The notes below the pieces were generated by a model. The model made no database searches. It was not told the DNA's origin and saw only the letters and a program-made list of their open reading frames with translations. From Aquibacillus koreensis (lineage in GTDB: Bacteria; Bacillota; Bacilli; Bacillales; Amphibacillaceae), in NCBI RefSeq assembly GCF_025154055.1, contig NZ_JAOALK010000033.1, positions 1 to 64,000 on the forward strand: a DNA stretch of 64,000 nucleotides. Reading direction: 5' to 3'. The position numbers and the translations under genes were made by a program. Every line of letters starts with the position of its first letter. Position 1 is the stretch's first letter. Of the stretch, positions 17,350 to 27,123 are shown piece after piece.

Positions 17350-18195
17350 TTAATTAACCTGTGTCATCGCTGCATTACATGGTTCATCTGATACAGCGCT
17401 TTTAATTAAACAGCGGCCTCTTCCATGTGGAATGCACATTGGTGTGCCAAACATTGGATCATAAGTAACATCACATTTCATTTGGAAGACATCATGAACC
17501 ATGTTGCAGCTTACGATCTCTTCGGGTCTACCTTGTGCATATACTTGTTTATCCTTAATGGCAACAATGTGGTGTGCATACCTGCAAGCAAGATTTAAAT
17601 CGTGCAATACCATTACAATCGTAGAATTATTTTTTTCATTTAATTCAAATAACAAATCCAAAATCTCTATTTGATGTGTCATATCTAGATATGTTGTTGG
17701 TTCATCTAATAAAATCGTGTCCGTTTTTTGGGCAAGTGTCATGGCAATCCACGCACGTTGACGTTGACCACCAGATAATGAATCAACAGCTCGATCTTTT
17801 AGATCAAACATATTCGTCGAACGTAACGCTTCATTTACTGCTTGCTCATCATCCATAGACCACTTTTTAAACATCGTTTTATAGGGGTGTCTCCCTTGTT
17901 TCACCAGATCATGAACAGTTAAGCCTTCTGGACTTACTGGGCTTTGCGGTAAAATGGCAAGTTCTTTCGCAACCTCTTTTGTAGGCTTCTTTACAATATC
18001 TTCGCCATTCAAAATAACACTACCGTCTTTTGGCTTTAATAATCGCGCCATTGAACGCAGTAATGTGGATTTACCACACCCATTTCCCCCAACAAAGACT
18101 GTAATTTCACCTTTAGGTATTTCTATATTTAGTTGATCAATGATTGTCTCTTCGCCATATCCAAGTGTTAAATCTCTTGTTGTTATTGTCTCCAT
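17350..18195 (-). CDS. Fe(3+)-siderophore ABC transporter ATPase, YusV-like
   Basis: A 281-residue FepC/FhuC-class ATPase. Walker A GGNGCGKST is at residues 36-44; the signature LSGGQRQR and Walker B TILLDEPTTYLD are intact. A cysteine-containing C-terminal tail (about 40 residues, ending PCNAAMTQVN) is longer than the core family. No permease is adjacent; in B. subtilis YusV likewise is a lone ATPase shared by several siderophore permeases. ATG at 18195 fits GGGAGAG better than the in-frame TTG at 18201. A Fur box lies upstream. Confidence 0.88.
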   Translation of the reverse strand: METITTRDLTLGYGEETIIDQLNIEIPKGEITVFVGGNGCGKSTLLRSMARLLKPKDGSVILNGEDIVKKPTKEVAKELAILPQSPVSPEGLTVHDLVKQGRHPYKTMFKKWSMDDEQAVNEALRSTNMFDLKDRAVDSLSGGQRQRAWIAMTLAQKTDTILLDEPTTYLDMTHQIEILDLLFELNEKNNSTIVMVLHDLNLACRYAHHIVAIKDKQVYAQGRPEEIVSCNMVHDVFQMKCDVTYDPMFGTPMCIPHGRGRCLIKSAVSDEPCNAAMTQVN

Positions 18196-18276
18196 ATGCA
18201 ATCTCTCCCTTACGAGCAGTTGCGTCCTACCTATTAATTCATACTTTCTAGTTTATTGTGTTTAAGAAGATTCGTC

Positions 18277-18301
18277 AATGATTTTGAGAATCTTTATCAA
18301 T
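18277..18301. promoter_or_regulatory. Fur box
   Basis: On the minus strand ATTGATAAAGATTCTCAAAA continues as TCATT. It matches about 20 of 25 positions of the Bacillus Fur consensus ATTGATAATGATTATCATTA plus TCAAT (hand count) and lies about 80 bases before the siderophore ATPase. Iron repression is therefore likely. Confidence 0.75.
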
Positions 18302-18430
18302 TAATTTAATCAACATGTCACTATTTTATCAAATTAAGCTTGTACTTATGTCCAGTTTTTTTTACTTTTTCTTTTCTAGGAACATTTTAACACTTTTAAA
18401 AAAAGGTGAAGCGAGTTATACTATTAAACA

Positions 18431-18444
18431 CGAACAAATGTTCT
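18431..18444. promoter_or_regulatory. LexA (DinR) SOS box
   Basis: CGAACAAATGTTCT agrees with the Bacillus SOS box CGAACN4GTTCG except for the last base. It sits 25 bases before the polymerase start and just after a TATACT minus-10-like hexamer (18417-18422), a position suited to repression. Confidence 0.85.
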
Positions 18445-18469
18445 TTTTTTTTAGAAAGGAGCCTCCTCT

Positions 18470-19723
18470 TTGATTGACTACAACCATTACCCTAGAAATG
18501 ATGTCCTTTGTATAGATATGCGCTCTTTTTATGCAAGTGTAGAATGCGTCAAGCGTGGACTTGACCCGCTGAAAGCTATGTTGGCGGTGGTTGGGGACAA
18601 AAATCGCTCTGGTAGTATTATTCTTGCTGCCTCACCCGAATTAAAGAAAAGACATGGCGTGAAAAATGTTAGTCGTTATTTTGATTTACCAGACGATCCA
18701 GCTATTCATGTCGTGGATGCTAAGATGGGTGATTACTTAAAAGTTTCTGTTGAAATAACAAAATTGGTAAATCAATATGTACCAAAAGAGGCGATCCATC
18801 AGTATTCGGTGGATGAATTATGGGTCACTGTAAATGGACTTCATAAATTATACGGGAACCGTTGGAACGTTGCCAATATGATTAAACAAGAACTATACGA
18901 AACGATGGGACTTACTTGTTCTATCGGTATCGGTGATAATAAATTTTTAGCAAAAGTCGTGATGGATTTATATGCGAAACAAACAGGAATTGCAGAATGT
19001 ACATACGAAGACGTCCAGGAAAAGCTTTGGCCTACACCTGTGGAAGACATTTGGGGAATCGGAAAGCGAATGATGCGTAATTTAAACCGGATGGGGATTG
19101 TCACTCTAGGACAACTAGCCAAATACCCTTTGGATCGGTTAAAAAAGCGATTTGGCGTCATGGGGGAGCAACTGTACTGGCATGCATGGGGAGTTGATCT
19201 AAGTCCAGTCATTGGTAATTTCCAAAAGCAAGAGCAGAAAGGATTTGGACATGGCATCACTCTATTAAGAGATTATCAGCAAGGCGAAGTGTTTGCCTGC
19301 ATACTCGACCTGGCTGAGGAAGTGTGCCGACGTGCGAGAACTGCAGGAAAAGCAGGACGTACGATTCATTTAGGTATTGGATACTCTCAAGAAACTGGTG
19401 GTGGATTTAGCCGGTCACGCTCGGTGGATTTACCAACAAATGTAACCTTGGATATATATAATGTTTGTATGCAACTTTTCAATGAATTTTATGATCGAAG
19501 AAGCAAGATTCGTCGGGTATTTGTAACGTTAGATCATTTGTATGATGATGAAGAAACGCAACTTGATCTATTTGAGGATAAAACAAAGCGAAAAGATATC
19601 GGTTACGTAATGGATCAAATAAGAGATCATTATGGTTCGACCGCACTTTTACGTGCAACTAGTTTTACCGACGCTGGTGTTACGATTGGACGAAGCCAAA
19701 AAATCGGTGGGCACAAAGCGTAA
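18470..19723 (+). CDS. uvrX: Y-family DNA polymerase, UvrX/YqjW type
   Basis: A 417-residue translesion polymerase. The first catalytic motif CIDMRSFYASVE is near residue 16 and the second, YSVDELWV, near 110; the helix-hairpin-helix and little-finger regions follow. Opening and length match B. subtilis YqjW and the SP-beta UvrX proteins rather than DinB1. TTG start with AAAGGAG upstream. The LexA box makes it DNA-damage inducible. No phage genes are near, so this is probably a chromosomal yqjW-like copy. Confidence 0.88.
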   Translation: MIDYNHYPRNDVLCIDMRSFYASVECVKRGLDPLKAMLAVVGDKNRSGSIILAASPELKKRHGVKNVSRYFDLPDDPAIHVVDAKMGDYLKVSVEITKLVNQYVPKEAIHQYSVDELWVTVNGLHKLYGNRWNVANMIKQELYETMGLTCSIGIGDNKFLAKVVMDLYAKQTGIAECTYEDVQEKLWPTPVEDIWGIGKRMMRNLNRMGIVTLGQLAKYPLDRLKKRFGVMGEQLYWHAWGVDLSPVIGNFQKQEQKGFGHGITLLRDYQQGEVFACILDLAEEVCRRARTAGKAGRTIHLGIGYSQETGGGFSRSRSVDLPTNVTLDIYNVCMQLFNEFYDRRSKIRRVFVTLDHLYDDEETQLDLFEDKTKRKDIGYVMDQIRDHYGSTALLRATSFTDAGVTIGRSQKIGGHKA

Positions 19724-19755
19724 GAGACTGCTAGGCATAACCTTCTGACAAAGTA

Positions 19756-19990
19756 GTCCGTAGTTGACCTCACCTCGGACTTGAAATCGAACAAGGAGCT
19801 AATCTTTGTCCGTAGTTGACTCAACCTCGGACTACAAAAACAGCTAGGAGCTAGTTTGTGTCCATAGTTGATCCAACCTCGGACTAGAAATAGAGCATGA
19901 AACTATTTTTTGTCCGAAGTTAGCCTAACCTCGGACTAGGCAAGAGCAGAAAAGCCACAAACAGTCCGTAGTTGGCCTCAATCAACTAAG
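19756..19990. repeat. 52-bp tandem array 2 (uvrX-GNAT)
   Basis: Four full units and a partial fifth begin with a GTCCGTAGTTG-like sequence at 19756, 19808, 19860, 19912 and 19964, exactly 52 bp apart. Each has GTCCG near the start and CTCGGAC about 20 bases on, an inverted pair. Set in the phase GTC...TCGGAC...GAGC, the unit matches array 1 at about 30 of 52 positions without gaps. It fills the gap between two convergent genes completely. Confidence 0.92.
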
Positions 19991-19997
19991 GCACTAC

Positions 19998-20549
19998 TCA
20001 CTCGTTAGTAATAAGCATACTTTCTTCCCATTCTTCACGCAGTAAACCCATGCGAATAGAGTCATAATACGTCCCATTATAATACCTACATTTCCGTAAA
20101 CGGGCTTCCATCGTCATTCCAAGCTTTTCCCCTACTTTTATCATCCGCTCATTGCCAGACCATGTCGTGTAGCCCACTCGTACGAGTGGTAGGGTATTAA
20201 ATAAGTGGTTGATCCACATCACCAGCGCTTTTGTACCATATCCGCCGTTCCAATAGGTAGGATCATAGATTCCAATACCCATCTCAAGCCAATTAGAAGG
20301 TTTATGTTCCCAATAATAGCCAACAGTACCAACGACTTTATCCTCGACCAAAATAACCCAACGATCATCTTGATCAATGTATTGACCTTTATGTGCTAAA
20401 AACGCCTGCTTTGGAATTTGTTTATGTTCAAAATAAGGAGCATCCCACTTTTTCCATTCTGGTGATGCAACGCCATACATTAATTCCCAAAGTGGTAACA
20501 AATCTTTTTCCTCAATTGACCTAATTGTTACATTATCGTTTGTGTACAT
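19998..20549 (-). CDS. GNAT acetyltransferase, RimJ/RimL-like
   Basis: A 183-residue GCN5-related N-acetyltransferase. The acetyl-CoA loop region is seen in GIGIYDPTYWNGGYGTKAL (about residues 91-109), and the C-terminal RKCRYYNGTYYDSIRMGLLREEW is typical of the RimJ/YkkB-like group. The substrate is unknown; several relatives modify proteins or antibiotics. It follows menE in the same direction, in the place where menC stands in B. subtilis, but shows no link to menaquinone synthesis. Confidence 0.85.
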   Translation of the reverse strand: MYTNDNVTIRSIEEKDLLPLWELMYGVASPEWKKWDAPYFEHKQIPKQAFLAHKGQYIDQDDRWVILVEDKVVGTVGYYWEHKPSNWLEMGIGIYDPTYWNGGYGTKALVMWINHLFNTLPLVRVGYTTWSGNERMIKVGEKLGMTMEARLRKCRYYNGTYYDSIRMGLLREEWEESMLITNE

Positions 20550-20592
20550 AAGAACTCCTCTCCTTTTTTTCTAATCAGTAAGGATAGAGCAA

Positions 20593-22074
20593 CTACTCTT
20601 CCTCTTTATATAACAGATCCACCAGTTTATGACGAACAAGCTTGTTTGAAGCATTTCTTGGTAAAGCGTCTAGAAAATATATATGTTTTGGTGTTTTGTA
20701 TTTAGCCAATTTTTCCAAACAATAAGCGATAACTGCAGATTCATGAAGGCTATTTTCATTTTTCACTACAAAAGCGACCGGTACTTGTCCCCATTTCTCA
20801 TCGTCTTTACCTACAACGCCCGCTTCCACAATTCCAGACATACCTAAAAGAACATTTTCAATTTCAGCTGGATAAATATTTTCGCCACCAGAAATAATTA
20901 AATCTTTTCTACGATCTACAACATAAAGAAAACCTTCATTATCAAGATAACCTAAATCCCCCGTTGCAAGCCAGCCATTATGAAAGGACTTAGAATTAGC
21001 TTCGTCATTTTGATAATATCCAGGCGTTACCATCGGCCCCTTTACGAAAATTTCACCGATTTCGTCATTCGTAATCACGGAATCTTGATTAACAATTTTA
21101 AGTTGGGCTGGAAATAAAGGTTTTCCTGCAGATCCTAATTTCCTTAGAGCATCACTAGGACTAAGTGTAACAATCTGTGAAGACGTTTCGGTCATCCCAT
21201 ACGTTTGATAGACAGGTACAAGACAAGCCTTTGCTTTTTCAAGTAGCACTTTTGGAGCAGGTCCACCACCTAATAACATACACTTGAATGCTTCAGGATA
21301 CGTTTGTTCTCCTAGCCTATCAATTAAACGATCTAACATAACAGAAACAACAGATACAATGGTGACACCATTTTCTACTATGCCCTGATGAACTTTATCT
21401 GCATCAAAATGATCTAATAGATAGACGGGCATCCCGTAAATCACGCTTTTCATTAAGATAGAAAAACCACCGACATGAAACAGTGGTAAACTTGCCAGCC
21501 ACTTATCCCGGGGATCTAAGCCCAAATTTAATGCAGATGATATCGCACTCCACCAATGGTTCCCAAATGTATGTTGAACCCCTTTTGGAAAACCAGTTGT
21601 TCCAGAAGTATAGATAATAGTGTACGTATCTTCTAATGCTATTTCTTTTTTAAGCGAAAGCTGTTTTTCATCTAGACGAGACACTTGTTCAAATGATTGA
21701 ACCTCACACTGCCTAGATTGAGCTATTTCAACTCCATTTTCATATAAATCGTCTCCTGTTAAAACAAAAGACACATTAGAGTCGGTTAATTGATATACGA
21801 TTTCTTGGTTAGATAATCTAGTATTTAACAATACTACAACGGCTCCGATATAACTTAACCCATGTATAGCGGTAACCATATCTATGGAATTGTTAGAATA
21901 GATGGCAATAGCATCTCCAGGCATCACTCCTAGTTGAGCTACTTTACGCGAGAAGGACTGTGCTTGGTCTCTTAATTGCTTAAAAGTAATTGACCCATTC
22001 ATTGGATGTTCGATTGCTGTGTCGTCTGGTGACAATGCTGCTCGCTTGTCTAACCAGTGTTGCATGATTTCCAT
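20593..22074 (-). CDS. menE: o-succinylbenzoate-CoA ligase
   Basis: A 493-residue adenylate-forming enzyme that activates o-succinylbenzoate to its CoA ester in menaquinone synthesis. The AMP-binding motif YTSGTTGFPKGVQHT is near residue 155; YGMTETSSQ, TGDLGYLD and the C-terminal RKDLIISGGENIYP are intact. ATG at 22074 follows AAGGGGAG. It is separated from menB by a terminator, so it may have its own promoter or depend on read-through. Confidence 0.95.
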   Translation of the reverse strand: MEIMQHWLDKRAALSPDDTAIEHPMNGSITFKQLRDQAQSFSRKVAQLGVMPGDAIAIYSNNSIDMVTAIHGLSYIGAVVVLLNTRLSNQEIVYQLTDSNVSFVLTGDDLYENGVEIAQSRQCEVQSFEQVSRLDEKQLSLKKEIALEDTYTIIYTSGTTGFPKGVQHTFGNHWWSAISSALNLGLDPRDKWLASLPLFHVGGFSILMKSVIYGMPVYLLDHFDADKVHQGIVENGVTIVSVVSVMLDRLIDRLGEQTYPEAFKCMLLGGGPAPKVLLEKAKACLVPVYQTYGMTETSSQIVTLSPSDALRKLGSAGKPLFPAQLKIVNQDSVITNDEIGEIFVKGPMVTPGYYQNDEANSKSFHNGWLATGDLGYLDNEGFLYVVDRRKDLIISGGENIYPAEIENVLLGMSGIVEAGVVGKDDEKWGQVPVAFVVKNENSLHESAVIAYCLEKLAKYKTPKHIYFLDALPRNASNKLVRHKLVDLLYKEEE

Positions 22075-22179
22075 TGGTAAGCTCCCCTTCTTCCAAATTT
22101 CTCTTTACAAAAATAAACTTCTTTAATAATAACAAACAATGATGATTTGTGGGTATTTTACACTTTCGACAGCACAATA

Positions 22180-22212
22180 AAAAGGCCAACACACTAATTG
22201 TGTATTGACCTC
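22180..22212 (-). terminator. terminator after menB
   Basis: On the minus strand GGTCAA-ACAC pairs with GTGT-TTGGCC, followed by TTTTTATT. It lies between menB and menE. Confidence 0.75.
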
Positions 22213-22226
22213 TCTGTAGCTTGTCC

Positions 22227-23045
22227 TTATGGAAAACGAGGGAACTGCTTGAAATCTGGATCGCGCTTTTCTTTAAATGCATCGCGACCTTCTTTTGCTT
22301 CATCCGTTGTGTAATACAATAACGTAGCATCTCCACCCATTTGTTGAAGACCTGCTAAGCCATCCGTATCTGCATTGAGTGAAGCTTTAAGGAAACGAAG
22401 TGCAGTCGGTGATTTTGCTAACATTTCTTCACACCACTGAACTGTTTCTGCTTCCAATTGCTCTAAAGGAACCACTGTGTTAACTAGTCCCATATCAAGT
22501 GCTTCTTGTGCGTTATATTGACGGCATAAGAACCAAATCTCACGAGCCTTCTTATGACCAACAATACGAGCTAAGTATCCAGCGCCGTAACCCGCATCAA
22601 AGCTACCTACTTTAGGTCCTGTTTGTCCAAAAATAGCGTTATCTGCAGCAATCGTTAAATCACAAACGACATGTAACACATGCCCTCCACCAATTGCATA
22701 ACCAGAAACCATTGCAACTACAGGTTTCGGAATGACACGAATCAAACGCTGTAAGTCTAATACATTAAGACGCGGTATTTGATCTTCCCCAACATAACCA
22801 CCATGTCCACGAACTTTTTGGTCTCCACCAGAACAGAATGCATCATCACCAGCACCTGCTAAAACGATCACACCTACGTTAGAATCATCTCTTGCAAAAG
22901 CAAAAGCATCAATTAGCTCATTCACTGTTTTCGGACGAAACGCATTACGCACTTCTGGTCGATTAATCGTAATTTTTGCTATACCATTGTAAGTTTCGTA
23001 TAGAATATCTTCATATTTTCTTTCATTTACCCATTCAATTGCCAT
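22227..23045 (-). CDS. menB: 1,4-dihydroxy-2-naphthoyl-CoA synthase
   Basis: A 272-residue crotonase-fold enzyme closing the naphthoate ring. The protein [20 protein letters not shown] continues with the family stretches [14 protein letters not shown] (active-site loop) and [11 protein letters not shown] (oxyanion hole), nearly the same as B. subtilis MenB (271 residues). GGAGG lies seven bases before ATG at 23045; an ATG five codons upstream overlaps that site and is rejected. About 140 bases separate it from menH. Confidence 0.97.
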   Translation of the reverse strand: MAIEWVNERKYEDILYETYNGIAKITINRPEVRNAFRPKTVNELIDAFAFARDDSNVGVIVLAGAGDDAFCSGGDQKVRGHGGYVGEDQIPRLNVLDLQRLIRVIPKPVVAMVSGYAIGGGHVLHVVCDLTIAADNAIFGQTGPKVGSFDAGYGAGYLARIVGHKKAREIWFLCRQYNAQEALDMGLVNTVVPLEQLEAETVQWCEEMLAKSPTALRFLKASLNADTDGLAGLQQMGGDATLLYYTTDEAKEGRDAFKEKRDPDFKQFPRFP

Positions 23046-23184
23046 ATCATTTTCCTCCATTCTTACGACTGCTAGTTTGTTTGCCCAGTTATAAAAGCCT
23101 TCTAGTTATGATCAACTAAGAATAAAATAGCATCTAAATTACTTTAGGATAACCGGGCGATTTCCTATACGATCAGTAAATGAT

Positions 23185-23988
23185 TTATTTACTGCGCATA
23201 AAATCTCTTACTATTGTATCAAATTTTTCAAATTGTTCCACATGTACTGCATGGCCAGCGTCAGAAATTACCTTTACATGACTGTAACGTAGGTTCTCAG
23301 CCATTTTAGTGGCTATACGTATAAATTTTTCATCTAATTGACCTACTACTAATAAGACATTTACAGACAAGCTAGGTAACTGGTCCCACCAAGAAGGTTG
23401 AGCCCCAGTCCCCATTCCTCTAAGGGAGGCAGCTAATCCTTTTTCAGATTGATTTAGGCGTTCTTGTCTTATAAGCTGTCTGTGGTGCTCAGGGAGCTTC
23501 TTTTGACTTTCAAACAAAGGGATGTTCTCCCAATACCGAACAAATGCCTCGATGCCCTCTTTCTCTAGTCTTAAGGCCAACGCTTCATCTTTTGCTTGCC
23601 TCGCTACCTGTTCGTTCACCTCTTGTAGACCAGGAGAACCACTTTCTAAAATAAGCGATTCCACTTTTTCTGGATACAACATTGCAAAAGATAAGGCAGC
23701 TCTCCCTCCCAAAGAATAGCCAATAAAATGAGCGGAAGGAAGGGATAGCTTCTCAAGTAGTTGACTTATATCTTTGCAGAACTCCTCCATACTGACCGGA
23801 TCGGTTAACTCCGTCTTACCATGTCCAGGAAGATCAACCAATATCAACCTATTATCTGATTTCCAAGACTCTACAAACGCATCCCACGTATGAGAAGATC
23901 CTGTGAATCCATGAAACAAGACAATAGGGTTACCGTTGCCTTGCTCTTGTACCCAATATTTTCTGTTATTGAGTGTATAATACACCAA
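23185..23988 (-). CDS. menH: SHCHC synthase, alpha/beta hydrolase MenH
   Basis: A 267-residue alpha/beta-hydrolase with oxyanion strand HGFTGSSHTW, nucleophile elbow GYSLGGRA and a C-terminal His in DAGHAVH. MenH eliminates pyruvate from SEPHCHC to give SHCHC in menaquinone synthesis. The start is TTG at 23988, or GTG at 23985, which lies better behind AAAGGGTG; that site is inside the end of menD, showing tight coupling. Operon order menF-menD-menH-menB. Confidence 0.92.
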   Translation of the reverse strand: MVYYTLNNRKYWVQEQGNGNPIVLFHGFTGSSHTWDAFVESWKSDNRLILVDLPGHGKTELTDPVSMEEFCKDISQLLEKLSLPSAHFIGYSLGGRAALSFAMLYPEKVESLILESGSPGLQEVNEQVARQAKDEALALRLEKEGIEAFVRYWENIPLFESQKKLPEHHRQLIRQERLNQSEKGLAASLRGMGTGAQPSWWDQLPSLSVNVLLVVGQLDEKFIRIATKMAENLRYSHVKVISDAGHAVHVEQFEKFDTIVRDFMRSK

Positions 23989-23989
23989 C

Positions 23990-25729
23990 TCACCCTTTCA
24001 GAAAAATCTTCGATAAGTGTTCCTCAATACGTTGCCATTTTTGTTTATGCCATCTTACATTCTCACTGCGATCCGTTAAGACTTCAATAACAGAAAGGCC
24101 CTTGTATGCATAACTATCCATTAAAGACTGCCGGTACGCGTCCAAATTCATCGGTTGATGATACTGAGCGCCATACATGTTTATCACATGTTTAAAATCA
24201 ATATGTAATGGCGTGCCAAATAATACTTCAAAATGCTCGGAATTCTCATTTGCTTGCGGTAAAAATGAAAAAATACCGCCCCCGTTATTATTTACAAGTA
24301 CAATCGTTAAGTTGATTTGATATTGTTTTGCCATAAGCAGTGCATTTGTGTCATGAAAGAAAGATAAGTCACCGATCAACAAGCTAACTTGATTGCCATT
24401 TGCAGCAGCACCAAGTGCACTGGACGTTATTCCATCAATTCCATTTGCACCCCGATTACCTAAGGCTATAATTTTTTTATCCAAAGTCATAAAAAAAGTA
24501 TCTAAGTCTCGAACAGGCATACTATTACCAACATAAACTGTACTTGAATCCGGAACCATGTCAATCAATTCTTTTGCCACTATGCCTTCTGTTAATAGCT
24601 CGTCTTCTTCTGTCAAAATCGATTTCGTTACATTATTCATCTCTGTCCAAGTTTCCATCCATGGCGATTCATAAGTAACAGTCTCTTTTGCTAAAACAGT
24701 ACACAATTGATGTGGGTCAGCGTAGATAAATTGAACGCGCTCACCCGTAGGTTCTCTATACCCTTGTTTCGATTCAACAATGAAATGGTCAATCTCTTTA
24801 TTCTCTTGGAGATAAAGTAGGTATGGTTTAGAAATAGGCATAGCACCAAAGCGAATAATAAAATCGGGTTGAAGCTTTTCCCTTATATTTTTACTCTTTA
24901 GTATTGCATCATATCCTTCAATGATATGCGCTTTACGATGATCCCCAGCCCGAAGTTGAGACAACGGATCGGCCAAGATTGGAATATTCCACGACTCTGC
25001 AAGTTGAACAACTGCTTTTGCAAGCGAAGTGTCTTCCTGTGGCCCACAGACAATTAAGCCGCGTTTATGTTGCGAAAGTTGAGCAATAAGCGATTGCACC
25101 TGCTGTTTTCCGATGACTTGTGTCCCCTCTATGCTAACCTGATAAGCTCCATTATTCTTCTCGCCCCAAAGGTTTGGGAGGCTAAAGTCAGGTACAAGTG
25201 GTTCTCGAAGCGGAAAATTCATATGTATCGGACCTGCATTTGCTTGCTGAGCAGTATGAAAGGCCCGAGATGCTTTGTTTCTTACATAGCTAAATTGTTT
25301 GTCTGAACCATCGGGAAGAGCCATTTCATGAAACCATTTCACATAGTTTCCATACAAATGTATTTGATTAATTGCTTGGGGTGCGCCAACATCCCTTAAT
25401 TCATGTGGTCGGTCAGCTGTTAAAATTAACAAAGGAACCCTGCTATAATAAGCCTCAATTATAGCAGGATAGTAATTAGCTGCAGCAGTACCAGACGTAC
25501 ATACTAACGCAACAGGTCTTTTTTCTTGTTTCGCCATTCCTAAAGCGAAAAACGCTGCGGAACGCTCATCCATGTTTACCCAATGATGAATCGAATCGTG
25601 CTCTGCAAACGTCATAGCTAAAGGAGTAGACCGTGAACCTGGTGAAATTACCACATCTCTTAAACCACTTTGATACAACTCATCCACAAAATTTGCAACA
25701 TATCTTGTTAAGATTTCTTTGTGATTCAT
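23990..25729 (-). CDS. menD: SEPHCHC synthase MenD
   Basis: A 579-residue thiamine-diphosphate enzyme that adds succinyl semialdehyde to isochorismate. The N-terminal VISPGSRSTPLA and the thiamine-binding GDLSFFHDTNALLMA...NNNGGGIFSFLP segment are both intact. ATG at 25729 overlaps the menF stop (ATGA arrangement), so translation is coupled. Usual family length. Confidence 0.97.
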   Translation of the reverse strand: MNHKEILTRYVANFVDELYQSGLRDVVISPGSRSTPLAMTFAEHDSIHHWVNMDERSAAFFALGMAKQEKRPVALVCTSGTAAANYYPAIIEAYYSRVPLLILTADRPHELRDVGAPQAINQIHLYGNYVKWFHEMALPDGSDKQFSYVRNKASRAFHTAQQANAGPIHMNFPLREPLVPDFSLPNLWGEKNNGAYQVSIEGTQVIGKQQVQSLIAQLSQHKRGLIVCGPQEDTSLAKAVVQLAESWNIPILADPLSQLRAGDHRKAHIIEGYDAILKSKNIREKLQPDFIIRFGAMPISKPYLLYLQENKEIDHFIVESKQGYREPTGERVQFIYADPHQLCTVLAKETVTYESPWMETWTEMNNVTKSILTEEDELLTEGIVAKELIDMVPDSSTVYVGNSMPVRDLDTFFMTLDKKIIALGNRGANGIDGITSSALGAAANGNQVSLLIGDLSFFHDTNALLMAKQYQINLTIVLVNNNGGGIFSFLPQANENSEHFEVLFGTPLHIDFKHVINMYGAQYHQPMNLDAYRQSLMDSYAYKGLSVIEVLTDRSENVRWHKQKWQRIEEHLSKIFLKG

Positions 25730-27123
25730 GATGCCCCTCCTAGTACAGATAGCATTGGTGTAAACTTTATATTCGTTTCTTGATATTCCGCTTCTGGCTC
25801 AGATTCTTTAACTACTCCGCATCCCGCAAACAAGGATGCTTTTTTACCATTTATTAAAGCAGATCGGATCGCTACAGCAAATTCGCCATTTTGATGCGGG
25901 TCAAACCATCCGATTGGAGCACCGTACCATCCTCGATCTAATAACTCATTCTCCCTAATAAACGCTAAAGATTTTTCTCTAGGTAAACCACCAAGAGCAG
26001 GAGTTGGATGCAACCTTTTTACAATATCAATAATCGTATATTCTCTTTTTAATACAGCTTTTACTGGTGTGTATAAGTGCTGCAAATTCTTAAGTGGGTA
26101 TAAAACAGGTTGGTTCGGCACTTGAATATCCTCACAAGAAGATGAGATGGCCTCATGAATCATCTGTACAACAAATTCATGTTCTTCACGGTTTTTCACA
26201 TCATTCAGCAACTCTAAACCAATCTGCTCGTCTTCTTCACGCGTATCCCCTCTTGGAGCAGTGCCAGCAAGACAAGTAGACAATAATTGTTGATCATGAA
26301 CGCGAACTAACCTTTCGGGTGTAGCCCCGAGAAAGCAGGATTGACTATTTTCAAATGCAAACACATAGCTATTCGTTTGCGTTTTAATTAAATTATCAAG
26401 GATAGGTGCTACATCTGTCTTTCGTTCAAAGGTTACTTGCATTTCTCTCGCTAGTACAATCTTATCTGCATAACCATTTTTTATTTCTTCTGTTGCTTTT
26501 GAAACCATTTCCTTCCACTTTAAGGGCTCAATTTCATGCTTTGTTTTAATTGTTGGGCCGTTAGCAAGTGGTGTAGTTCTATTTAACAACAACTGCTTGT
26601 TTGTCTCTATCTCATATAAAAGTTGTTGCGGATGATCTTCTGGACAAACCACGAGGTTAATCGTTAGATAATATTTTCCTTTTTCGATCGTTAATAAATA
26701 AGCTGGTATTCGAAATTGACTTGTTTCAAAGTCTTTCCATAGGGCAGTTCTTTGTTTCGATGGATCAAAAGAAAAGCCCCCCATAGCAATAGGACCTGTC
26801 CCAGCGACTTGATGGGGATTAAACATGATTACTTCTGATAGCATTTGCTTCCATTTTTGTTCAATCTGCTCAAATCGTTTCAATGATGCGTGTGCAGACA
26901 AGGCGAAAGCTTCACCAACGCCTACTAAATAGAATTGGTCAAATGGGCTTGTCCAGAATACTCTTTCTCCCTGCATCTCTTTTGCATGGTTAAAAAAAGT
27001 AATCGGATCTATTTTATCAATAGTATCGGTTATACTTAACATTTGGGCTGTTTGTTTATGTTTAGCTAGTAAGATGGACTCATGGAGAGCATCTTCTAGG
27101 CTTTTTATTTCCGTCTGAATCAT
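25726..27123 (-). CDS. menF: isochorismate synthase MenF
   Basis: A chorismate-binding enzyme of 465 residues from MIQTEIKSLEDAL, the first step of menaquinone synthesis. The C-terminal catalytic domain shows KIVLAREMQV, GATPERLVRV, LAGTAPRG, HPTPALGGLP and the metal-binding end GCGVVKESEPEAEYQE. The frame is open for 20 more codons, but GGAGGG six bases before 27123 fixes the start and gives a length close to B. subtilis MenF (471). First gene of the men operon, divergent from menA. Confidence 0.95.
   Translation of the reverse strand: MIQTEIKSLEDALHESILLAKHKQTAQMLSITDTIDKIDPITFFNHAKEMQGERVFWTSPFDQFYLVGVGEAFALSAHASLKRFEQIEQKWKQMLSEVIMFNPHQVAGTGPIAMGGFSFDPSKQRTALWKDFETSQFRIPAYLLTIEKGKYYLTINLVVCPEDHPQQLLYEIETNKQLLLNRTTPLANGPTIKTKHEIEPLKWKEMVSKATEEIKNGYADKIVLAREMQVTFERKTDVAPILDNLIKTQTNSYVFAFENSQSCFLGATPERLVRVHDQQLLSTCLAGTAPRGDTREEDEQIGLELLNDVKNREEHEFVVQMIHEAISSSCEDIQVPNQPVLYPLKNLQHLYTPVKAVLKREYTIIDIVKRLHPTPALGGLPREKSLAFIRENELLDRGWYGAPIGWFDPHQNGEFAVAIRSALINGKKASLFAGCGVVKESEPEAEYQETNIKFTPMLSVLGGAS

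Noticed and set aside
18470-19723. The UvrX-like polymerase as a prophage remnant
   Set aside because: No phage genes, integrase or attachment repeats surround it, and composition matches its neighbours.
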